NCBI GenBank assembly: GCA_910585725.1
Contig: CAJUFA010000001.1
Span: 178,912 to 242,911 of the forward strand
DNA from: an uncultured Dorea sp.
GTDB taxonomy: Bacteria > Bacillota > Clostridia > Lachnospirales > Lachnospiraceae
DNA length: 64,000 nucleotides
Reading direction: 5' to 3'
In this document: positions 57,142-64,000 of the stretch, one piece after another
How the letters are laid out: the number at the start of each line of letters is the position of its first letter
How positions within the stretch are numbered: position 1 is the first letter of the stretch
Notes under the pieces: model-generated
What the model saw: only the letters and a program-made list of their open reading frames with translations
The model's database searches: none
Told to the model about the DNA's origin: nothing
Translations under genes and position numbers: made by a program

Positions 57142-58446
57142 GTGATTTCACCAAACATTATGAAGAAATTAAAGAAAATCATACCAATTACGATAGCTGC
57201 AGCCTTAACATGTATAAGCCTTCCCATAACGGCAAAAGCGGACAGTTCCAAAGTCGTCACACTTGGAGCCAATCTGACGGAAGAACAGAAGACGTCTATG
57301 TACAAATATTTTGGAACTACGGCCGACAAAGTCGACACGATTGAAGTTACGAACGCAGACGAAAGAAAGTACATGGAAGGAATCGCATCGGAAGCACAGA
57401 TCGGAACCCGCACATACAGCTGTTCTTATGTAGAGCCCACTACAAGCGGCGGTATCCAGGTCAAAGTCGGAAATCTTACTTTCGTAACAAGTTCTATGAT
57501 CGCAAGCACTCTTTTGACTTCCGGCGTAGAGAACTGTAACGTCGTCGCGGCGTCGCCCATCGAAGTATCCGGCACGGGCGCCCTGACCGGAATCATGATG
57601 GCTTATGAGAAAGCAAGCGGCACAACTCTGAGCGAAGAGCAAAAAACAGCAGCTACAGAAGAACTGGTAACAACCGGAGAACTTGCAGACAGCATCGGTC
57701 AAAAAGACGCCACAGACCTTATGAACGAGGTCAAGCAGGAAGTCATCAAAGAAGGCCTGACTGATGAGGCGGATATCAAAGACGCTATAGACGACGCCGC
57801 AAAGACTTATAACATCACACTCACAGAGGAGCAGATGTCAAAGATCAATTCTCTTATGCAGAACATCTCACAATATGATTATGATGTAAAGTCCCTTCAG
57901 AAAACTCTGGAGAATCTGGAGGGAAAAGCCAGCGAAAGCGGCTTCTTCTCCAACCTGTGGACTTCTATCAAAAATATCTTTACCGGCGGCGGCGATGAAA
58001 GCGACGGAGGTATTATCAATAATACGAATGACGACGTCCTCGGCGCAGACGCCGTGATTGACAGTACGCTGGAAGCAATAGAAAACAACTCCAAAGACGA
58101 GGGCGGCTTCTGGAGCAAAGTAGCAGACTTCTTCAAAGGACTTTTTGGCGGAGACGAAGATCCTGAAGAAGAAACCGCGGACGAAGAGAATAATGATAAA
58201 GATCCTGAAGATTCCGAAAACACAGACGACACGACAGACATTGACGAGACGGAAGACGGTGGGTCCGACGATACTCTGACAGACGGAGAAGCCGACGCCG
58301 ATCCTATAGATAACAACGACGAAACAGTATCAGACGGAACCGAAACCGACGTCTCCGGCCAGTCTGATTCCGCATCGAACGTCGGCGAGACGGACAACAG
58401 CAACACCTCCGAAACCGACAGCGCTGCCGTTTCCGACACATTCTAA
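57142..58446 (+). CDS. Secreted DUF1002-family protein with long acidic tail
   Basis: 434 aa from a GTG start with AAGGGGG at 5 bp; ATG 57160 is an alternative. Signal peptide KKLKKIIPITIAAALTCISL with cleavage after AKA. The next about 250 residues match DUF1002: KVVTLGANLTEEQKTSMYKY, GISCSY-like RTYSCSYVEPTTSGGIQVKV and NVVAASPIEVSGTGALTGIM. From about residue 320 the tail is almost only Asp, Glu, Asn, Ser and Thr (EDPEEETADEENNDKDPEDS), about 110 residues long and disordered. DUF1002 function is unknown; the tail could bind calcium or interact with the wall. Confidence 0.85.
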   Translation: MISPNIMKKLKKIIPITIAAALTCISLPITAKADSSKVVTLGANLTEEQKTSMYKYFGTTADKVDTIEVTNADERKYMEGIASEAQIGTRTYSCSYVEPTTSGGIQVKVGNLTFVTSSMIASTLLTSGVENCNVVAASPIEVSGTGALTGIMMAYEKASGTTLSEEQKTAATEELVTTGELADSIGQKDATDLMNEVKQEVIKEGLTDEADIKDAIDDAAKTYNITLTEEQMSKINSLMQNISQYDYDVKSLQKTLENLEGKASESGFFSNLWTSIKNIFTGGGDESDGGIINNTNDDVLGADAVIDSTLEAIENNSKDEGGFWSKVADFFKGLFGGDEDPEEETADEENNDKDPEDSENTDDTTDIDETEDGGSDDTLTDGEADADPIDNNDETVSDGTETDVSGQSDSASNVGETDNSNTSETDSAAVSDTF

Positions 58447-58479
58447 TACAGCTTTACGGCAGATGATATAAGACAATTC

Positions 58480-58529
58480 AAAAAGTGTGCAAGATCCTGA
58501 TAGATATATCACGGACTTACACACTTTTT
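58480..58529. terminator. Bidirectional terminator between DUF1002 gene and glgB
   Basis: AAAAAGTGTG with CACACTTTTT, extended by AAG/CTT, around a loop of about 22 nt. Both strands continue into T-runs (plus: TTTTTCTTTTCCC), serving the two convergent genes. Confidence 0.75.
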
Positions 58530-58560
58530 CTTTTCCCGATTTTACTTCGGCAGAATCAGA

Positions 58561-60471
58561 TTAGAATTCAAATATCGCAACCCCATACGGCGGCAGCTTA
58601 TACGCGAATGAGAACGGTCTTCCGTCACATTCCTGCTTCACAGACTTATATACGACCGGCCTCTCTTCTCCCTTTCCGCCATACTTTACATCATCGCTGT
58701 TCATGATCAGCTTATATTGCTTCCTTCTCGGAACTCCGACCCTGTAATCGTCCCTTGCCATCGGAGTAAAATTACATACAAACAGCAGATTCTTCTTATT
58801 TCCCTTGGAATGCCTTACAAAGCTGAAGATACTTCTGTCAGCGTCGTCCGCATTAATCCATTCGAATCCTTCCCAACTGTCATCCAGCTCGTACATCGCT
58901 TTATTTCGTTTATACAGATGCAGCAGATCCCGCGTCCAGTTCTGAAGCTGCTGGTGTTCATTTTCCGCCAAAAGGAACCAGTCAAGCTCTCTTTCTTCGC
59001 TCCACTCGCGAAGCTGAGCAAATTCCTGCCCCATGAACAGAAGCTTCTTGCCGGCATGCCCCATCATGAATGCATAACCGACTTTCAGATTCGCATACTT
59101 ATCGAATCCCAGTCCCGGCATCTTATTCAGCATAGAACATTTCAGATGCACGACTTCATCATGCGACAGTACCAGGATGTAGCGTTCGCTATGGGCATAG
59201 CTCATAGCAAATGTCATCTGATTATGATGTCCCTTTCTAAAATACGGATCTAACTTCATATATTCCGTAAAATCGTGCATCCATCCCATATTCCACTTCA
59301 GGCTGAATCCAAGTCCGTCATCCTCCACGCTACCGGTTACCATCGGCCATGCCGTCGATTCTTCCGCGATCATAAGCGCCCCCGGATTCCTTCCAAGCAC
59401 GACAGAATTCAGATGCTTGAAGAATTCGATGGCTTCCAGATTCTTATTGCCGCCATATTTGTTCGCGATCCACTGACCGTCCTGCTTACCATAATCAAGA
59501 TAAAGCATAGACGCCACCGCGTCTACCCGAAGCCCGTCCACATGGAATTGCTCGATCCAATACAATGCATTCGAAATCAAGAAATTCCGCACTTCATTCT
59601 TCCCGTAATCAAAGATCTTCGTGCCCCAGTCCGGATGTTCCCCCTTCTTGGGATCCGCATACTCATAAGTCGGCGTTCCGTCAAAGTCGGCCAATCCATG
59701 TATATCTCTTGGGAAATGAGCCGGTACCCAGTCTAAGATCACACCGATCTTGTTCCTGTGAAGATAATTAATCATCCACGCAAAATCCTCCGGCGTCCCA
59801 TACCTTGAAGTAGGCGCGAAATACCCGATTACCTGATATCCCCAGGACCCGTCAAAAGGATGCTCCGCGATTCCAATCAGCTCCACATGAGTATATCCCA
59901 TATCCTTCAGATACGACGCAATCTCTTTACCAAATTCCCGATAATTATAGAATCCTTCGTCTTCTCTGCCGGGATGCCGTTTCCACGATCCGATATGCGC
60001 CTCATAGATAGACATCGGCTGTTCTGTATGCTTCCACTTCTTCCGATTCTCCATCCATACGTCATCTGTCCATTTGATCTTCGCAAGATCCGCCACTCTG
60101 GACGCCGTCCCTGGCCTTAGCTCCGCGTAAGTTCCATACGGATCGGCCTTAAACACATACTCACCCTTATAAGTCTGCACACAATACTTATACAGAGCAT
60201 ACTCTTCAATATCCGGAATAAAGCATGTATATATGCCAAGCGGCTCCCCTCTTTCCATCGGATTTGCTTCCATATCCCATTCATTGAAATCTCCTACCAC
60301 AGATACGGAACGTGCATGAGGAGCCCATACTGCAAAATATACTCCTTCTTTCTTTCCCTTTTTCACCTTATGAGCTCCCATCTTCTTGTAGATCTCATAA
60401 TGAGTTCCCTGCCCTAGAAGATAATGATCCAGTTCTCCGATTTCATATGGTTTTTTTCTCTTTTCTGCCAT
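58561..60471 (-). CDS. glgB: 1,4-alpha-glucan branching enzyme
   Basis: 636 aa from the ATG at 60471, with GAGG at 9 bp; a GTG five codons upstream is possible. It forms alpha-1,6 branches in glycogen. An N-terminal CBM48 domain (GVYFAVWAPHARSVSVVGDF NEW) precedes a GH13 barrel: DWVPAHFPRD, DGLRVDAVASMLYLDY (nucleophile Asp), MIAEESTAWP (acid Glu) and LVLSHDEVVH (third Asp), then a C-terminal beta domain ending YKLPPYGVAIFEF. No other glg gene is adjacent. A TATAAT box lies about 50 bp upstream, next to the terminator of the preceding gene. Confidence 0.97.
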   Translation of the reverse strand: MAEKRKKPYEIGELDHYLLGQGTHYEIYKKMGAHKVKKGKKEGVYFAVWAPHARSVSVVGDFNEWDMEANPMERGEPLGIYTCFIPDIEEYALYKYCVQTYKGEYVFKADPYGTYAELRPGTASRVADLAKIKWTDDVWMENRKKWKHTEQPMSIYEAHIGSWKRHPGREDEGFYNYREFGKEIASYLKDMGYTHVELIGIAEHPFDGSWGYQVIGYFAPTSRYGTPEDFAWMINYLHRNKIGVILDWVPAHFPRDIHGLADFDGTPTYEYADPKKGEHPDWGTKIFDYGKNEVRNFLISNALYWIEQFHVDGLRVDAVASMLYLDYGKQDGQWIANKYGGNKNLEAIEFFKHLNSVVLGRNPGALMIAEESTAWPMVTGSVEDDGLGFSLKWNMGWMHDFTEYMKLDPYFRKGHHNQMTFAMSYAHSERYILVLSHDEVVHLKCSMLNKMPGLGFDKYANLKVGYAFMMGHAGKKLLFMGQEFAQLREWSEERELDWFLLAENEHQQLQNWTRDLLHLYKRNKAMYELDDSWEGFEWINADDADRSIFSFVRHSKGNKKNLLFVCNFTPMARDDYRVGVPRRKQYKLIMNSDDVKYGGKGEERPVVYKSVKQECDGRPFSFAYKLPPYGVAIFEF

Positions 60472-60526
60472 ATCCACATACCTCACATTCTGTTACGATA
60501 TATATTATTATACTTTAGACTGACAC

Positions 60527-60576
60527 AAAAAGAAAGAGTTTTGCACCATCTTATCTGTCAAAACTCTTTCTTTTTT
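60527..60576 (-). terminator. Terminator of the AAA-domain repeat protein gene
   Basis: A 17-bp perfect stem, AAAAAGAAAGAGTTTTG with CAAAACTCTTTCTTTTT, around a 15-nt loop. The minus strand ends in CTTTCTTTTT. It lies 9 bp past the stop codon and overlaps the upstream edge of the glgB promoter. Confidence 0.85.
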
Positions 60577-60584
60577 ATTTTGTC

Positions 60585-63500
60585 TTAAATTTTAAAATCT
60601 TCTTCCTTCAAGATAATCCTATCGGACTCATCCGTGCCTCTGCCAAATACTCTCCGCGCCAGATGCTTTACATTCGCTTTTTGTGAATGTTCGATCGCCT
60701 CGTCCATGATATCCTTAACCTCGGCTACGGATACCGCATGATCCTCTCTCTGCATTACGTCGATTCTGCTGTACAAAGCGAGAATTCCCATTTCATCAAG
60801 TTTATAACCATTTTCCTTTGCATAAGTCTGGCCAAACGTTACCAATTCATCATTGATGAAAACCGGCAATTCCAATCTTGAGGTAAACTTTTTCTTAAAG
60901 TCCGGATTTGCCGTAAGGATACGCTCCAACGGCTTCCTCTGATCTTCAAGAACAAAAAGCAATTCTCCAGTCTTTTTCTCCATTATATGGTTCAGCTCTT
61001 TGATTGTACGTGAATTCAGTTTTCCCGCTTTCTCGATAATAATCGCTCCGCCCCGAAGCTTCTGGATAATATTCGTAAGCTCTTTCTTATTCAAAGACTC
61101 GCCTGTAACAATAGCCACTTTACCCTGCTTCAGATTCCTCTGCTTCTGTATCGCTTTCACGATATCCACCGCCAATACAGTCTTTCCAGAACCTTTACGC
61201 CCTATTACAAGAAGATTTCCTATCCTGGAGGTCCCTTCTTTTCTCGCCCTCCGGTCGTTATCCAACACTTCTACGATCTGTTCGCTCATACCTCTGACCG
61301 GAACAAAATAGGAGAACAACTTCTTTTGCTCTTCTGTAAGCCCTGCCTTTAATCCGATCTCGCTGGTTGCATTGAGATCATATCTTCCGGTAACGACAAA
61401 TCCTGTATCAAACGGAACTCCTTTACCCTTTGATTTCTTAAATCTGGCCTGAATCTCCTCTTCCGACGGTTCCTCTATCTCCAATTCCCCTTCTTCCAGA
61501 TCCTCTTCTTCCAGATCCTCTTCCTCGAAATCTCCCTCTTCTTCCTCAAGATCTTCCTCTTCAAAATCGTCCTCTTCAAAATCATCCTCTTCAAAATCGT
61601 CTTCTTCTATCTCATCCCCCAATTCCTCGTCTTCTTCTATGTAATCCTCTACGTCTTCAAAATCATCTTCTTCAAAGTCGTCTTCCTCTTCGAATTCTTC
61701 TTCTGCAAAATCTTCTTCCTCTTCGAATTCTTCTTCGACGTCCTCTTCTTCCTCAAAATCTTCTTCTCCGAAGTCTTCCTCTTCCTCAAAATCTTCTTCT
61801 GCAAAATCCTCTTCTGCAAAGTCTTCCTCTTCGAAATCCTCTTCGCCGAAGTCTTCTTCCTCAAAATCTTCTTCTATAAAATCCTCTTCTGCAAAGTCTT
61901 CCTCTTCAAATTCTCCCTCAAAATCCTCTGCTTCAAATTCTCTCTCAGATTCTTCCCTCACATAATTCTCAAGTTCTTCTTCGATACTGCTTCCTGTCAA
62001 TGAAATTTCAACATCTTCTTTTGGCGAATCATTTCCCAATTCTTCCATAAGCCGTACAACATCATCCGGGATACGCTTCGTCTTGCCTATTGCATCGATA
62101 TCTTGTTTCTCATCTTCTATATCAATCGCAATATTCTCCCGCGTCGTCTGCTTGACTTTTTTCTTATCCTTCTTCTCGGCCGCCTTACGCGCAGTTTCCT
62201 CCTCGACCGCTTTACGCATTGCCTCTTCTTCCGCCGCCTTACGCGCCGCTTCCTCCTCGGCCGCCCTACGCATCGCCTCTTCTTCCGCCGCTTTGCGCGC
62301 CGCTTCCTCCTCGGCCGCTTTACGGGCTTCTTCCGCCGCTTTGCGCTCCGCTTCCTCCTCGGCCGCTTTACGGGCTTCTTCCGCCGCTTTGCGCTCCGCT
62401 TCCTCCTCGGCCGCTTTACGGGCTTCTTCCGCCGCCTTACGCGCCGCCTCTTCCTCGGCTGCCTTACGCATCGCCTCTTCTTCTGCCGCTTTGCGCGCCG
62501 CCTCTTCCTCGGATGCCTTACGCATCGCCTCTTCTTCTGCCTTGCGCGCTGCTTCCTCCTCGATCGCCTTACGCATCGCCTCTTCTTCTGCCGCTTTGCG
62601 CGCCGCCTCTTCTTCTGCCGCCTTACGTATTGCCTCTTCTTCTGCCGCTCTGCGCGCTTCTTCTTCCGCTGCCTTACGCGCTGCCTCTTCTTCCGCCGCT
62701 CTGCGCGCTGCCTCTTCTTCCGCCGCCTTGCGCTTTAACTCTTCTTCCTCAGCCGCTTTGCGCGCTGCTTCTTCTTCCGCCGCCTTACGTTCCGCAGCTC
62801 TTCGCAACGCCTCTTTCTCTCCCAGTCTATTATCTGTCTCTTTTTCTGCCGCCTTACGTTCTGCCTCTATTCGATCCAATTCCTTGCGCAGTTCTATCTC
62901 ATCCCGCTCTCTGCGCAGTCTCTCGTCATCTTCTTCCCGCTGTCTCTCTATAGCTTCGGCATTTGCTCTCTGCTTCGCTTCCCATTCCTGGAGAATCTCT
63001 TCAATACGCATCTGACCGGTAGCACGCAGCGCGCTCGTTTTCTGATCGATTGCGACCGCCGGCCGACGTCTCTCATCCGGTTCCGGTTCAATCGCCGCAA
63101 GAAGATCATCTTCCTCTATCGTCAGCTCTTCAGATTCCGACGCTTCCTCCTGCTTCGCCGGTTCTTCGTTCTTCTCAAACAAACTATCCATACGTATCTG
63201 ACCGGTAACCTGACGTATTCCTTCCTTGACTCTTGCCATCGTCTTTTCTACGCTGCGTATCCCATTGGCAAGCGCCATACCGCTGACAATCGCCTCCTGC
63301 AGGGTCGCGCCCTTCACAACTCTCGTGATCGGCGAACCCTCCTCTATCTCCGATGCACTCTCTTCCGGCAGAACCTCCTCTTCCGGAAGCTCGGCCTCTG
63401 CCTCGTCTTCTTTTCGTACTTCTTCTTTTCGTACTTCTTCTTTTCGTTCTTCCTGCACCGGCTTTACGACCGCTTCTTTCTTAACCGGCTCTTCCTCTTC

Positions 63501-64000
63501 CCTGAGAACCTCATCCAAAGGAATCGGCATTCTCGCAGACGTATCCCGCTTTACCGATCTGGACTTTTTATACGCGCTCGGACGCGCGTCATATTTCTGC
63601 TGCTGCAGCGGAGTCAAGGGCTTATACTGCATCTTAAGCTCCATCGCCTGATAGACGTATTTACCCTCGCTGAACCACAAGATCAGATCATCACATTCCT
63701 CCAGACATTCTGACGTCATTCCTGCTTCATGATATAATCTCGCTAATTCATACGCCCATTTTTCAATATATTCTGCTTTCTTAAAATCTTCCAGAGCATC
63801 GATCTGTTCGCTGATCGGAGCGCCCTGAGCCCTTAAAATTCTATATTTTAATATATACTGATTCGGATCCTTCGGCGCCAGTTTTACAAATTCCTCATAA
63901 CAATCGGCCGCTTCCTCTATATCATTAATCCTCAATGCCAGAAGCCCCAGCCTGTACGCGATCTTTCTGCTCCCCGGAGATCGATCAAACGCAACAAACA
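60585..64000 (-). CDS. Long low-complexity protein with TPR start and CbxX/SpoVK-like AAA end (5' end outside window)
   Basis: The frame is open to the right edge, so the N terminus is missing; 1138 codons are visible. The first visible part is TPR-like (AADCYEEFVKLAPKDPNQYI). After a Glu/Lys spacer comes an Ala/Lys/Glu/Arg region of about 300 residues with RKAAEEEA-type units, likely a long single helix or coiled coil, then about 150 residues of EEDFEEEDF-type acidic repeats. The last about 220 residues hold a P-loop (VIGRKGSGKT), a Walker-B-like GGAIIIEKAG with Glu in place of Asp, and ERILTANPDFKKKFTSRLEL, which matches the CbxX/SpoVK/EccA AAA block, followed by a helical lid. Both repeat types are encoded by tandem DNA repeats. 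Role unknown; a scaffold with a regulatory AAA module is inference. Confidence 0.85.
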   Translation of the reverse strand, partial: FVAFDRSPGSRKIAYRLGLLALRINDIEEAADCYEEFVKLAPKDPNQYILKYRILRAQGAPISEQIDALEDFKKAEYIEKWAYELARLYHEAGMTSECLEECDDLILWFSEGKYVYQAMELKMQYKPLTPLQQQKYDARPSAYKKSRSVKRDTSARMPIPLDEVLREEEEPVKKEAVVKPVQEERKEEVRKEEVRKEDEAEAELPEEEVLPEESASEIEEGSPITRVVKGATLQEAIVSGMALANGIRSVEKTMARVKEGIRQVTGQIRMDSLFEKNEEPAKQEEASESEELTIEEDDLLAAIEPEPDERRRPAVAIDQKTSALRATGQMRIEEILQEWEAKQRANAEAIERQREEDDERLRRERDEIELRKELDRIEAERKAAEKETDNRLGEKEALRRAAERKAAEEEAARKAAEEEELKRKAAEEEAARRAAEEEAARKAAEEEARRAAEEEAIRKAAEEEAARKAAEEEAMRKAIEEEAARKAEEEAMRKASEEEAARKAAEEEAMRKAAEEEAARKAAEEARKAAEEEAERKAAEEARKAAEEEAERKAAEEARKAAEEEAARKAAEEEAMRRAAEEEAARKAAEEEAMRKAVEEETARKAAEKKDKKKVKQTTRENIAIDIEDEKQDIDAIGKTKRIPDDVVRLMEELGNDSPKEDVEISLTGSSIEEELENYVREESEREFEAEDFEGEFEEEDFAEEDFIEEDFEEEDFGEEDFEEEDFAEEDFAEEDFEEEEDFGEEDFEEEEDVEEEFEEEEDFAEEEFEEEDDFEEDDFEDVEDYIEEDEELGDEIEEDDFEEDDFEEDDFEEEDLEEEEGDFEEEDLEEEDLEEGELEIEEPSEEEIQARFKKSKGKGVPFDTGFVVTGRYDLNATSEIGLKAGLTEEQKKLFSYFVPVRGMSEQIVEVLDNDRRARKEGTSRIGNLLVIGRKGSGKTVLAVDIVKAIQKQRNLKQGKVAIVTGESLNKKELTNIIQKLRGGAIIIEKAGKLNSRTIKELNHIMEKKTGELLFVLEDQRKPLERILTANPDFKKKFTSRLELPVFINDELVTFGQTYAKENGYKLDEMGILALYSRIDVMQREDHAVSVAEVKDIMDEAIEHSQKANVKHLARRVFGRGTDESDRIILKEEDFKI
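61470..61930 (-). repeat. Acidic-repeat coding region (EEDF-type units)
   Basis: Tandem short units encoding Glu-Glu-Asp-Phe with Glu/Ala/Gly variants. The DNA alternates between TCTTC- and AAATC-containing blocks on the plus strand, so copies are alike but not identical. In frame with the AAA-domain repeat protein. Confidence 0.8.
62180..62800 (-). repeat. Ala/Lys/Glu-repeat coding region (KAAEEEA-type units)
   Basis: About twenty near-identical units of 24-30 bp, many containing GCCGCTTTGCGC or GCCGCCTTACGC on the plus strand. In frame with the AAA-domain repeat protein; long open frames on the opposite strand here are by-products of the repeat. Confidence 0.85.

Noticed and set aside
61470..61930. 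Acidic-repeat DNA as an intergenic satellite or CRISPR-like element
   Set aside because: It is in frame inside a single open reading frame with conserved sequence on both sides.
62083..63015. Long plus-strand open frames (310, 244 and 211 codons) over the repeat region
   Set aside because: They are antisense by-products of the Ala/Lys/Glu repeats, have Ser/Ala/Leu/Pro-monotonous products and no ribosome binding site.

Overview
The window looks like chromosomal DNA of a Firmicute of class Clostridia, most likely a Lachnospiraceae-type gut anaerobe. The pointers are a SAM-I (S-box) riboswitch in front of metK, a complete bacterial V-type ATPase operon, a Clostridia-style Tad/Flp1 pilus locus with FHA, PP2C and Ser/Thr-kinase genes, a DUF1002-type secreted protein, VanR/BceR-type two-component systems, AGGAGG-type ribosome binding sites and moderate GC. 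Nearly all genes lie on the minus strand. No tRNA, rRNA, CRISPR array or transposase was seen.

Layout. 1-6.9 kb: end of a two-component system, metK with its riboswitch, recQ and an ilvD-like dehydratase that lacks key metal-site residues. 6.9-13 kb: an accessory island with a heptad-repeat coiled-coil protein, a short RNA facing a broken small hydrophobic peptide gene (type I toxin-antitoxin layout), a 1245-aa protein, and a divergent AT-rich RNase HIII-like gene. The large protein joins an RNase H1-type hybrid-binding domain, a ClpB-like AAA+ module, a receiver-like domain and a soluble FtsH-type AAA+ plus M41 protease. This pair is the best candidate for an undescribed system; both proteins point to RNA:DNA hybrids. 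13-18.9 kb: a BceRS/VanRS-like two-component system with an FtsX-type ABC permease and two separate ATPases.

19-37.6 kb: a minus-strand Tad pilus operon (CpaE/TadZ, TadA, TadB, TadC, Flp pilin, TadE-like, DUF5702-like, second TadE-like, prepilin peptidase). It continues into a TPR/WG-repeat protein, an FHA protein, a PP2C phosphatase and a 51-aa membrane protein. An XRE regulator, a receptor Ser/Thr kinase with a propeller ectodomain and a BspA-like LRR surface protein follow. The tad, kinase, LRR and O-antigen-ligase-like transcription units share a nearly identical promoter (TTGCAA-17 bp-TATAAT followed by AATAAC), which suggests one surface/pilus regulon.

37.7-46.7 kb: a methyltransferase, an O-antigen-ligase/TPR membrane protein, murA, a shikimate-kinase-like protein, a conserved small acidic protein, a MATE exporter, an ECF sigma/RsgI-like anti-sigma pair and a Gly/Tyr/His-rich secreted protein. 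46.8-55.4 kb: V-ATPase operon in the order H-C-I-K-F-E-A-B-D. 55.7-64 kb: trmB, a small basic protein, a thioredoxin, a DUF1002 protein with a long acidic tail, glgB, and a very long low-complexity protein ending in a CbxX/SpoVK-like AAA domain that runs off the right edge.
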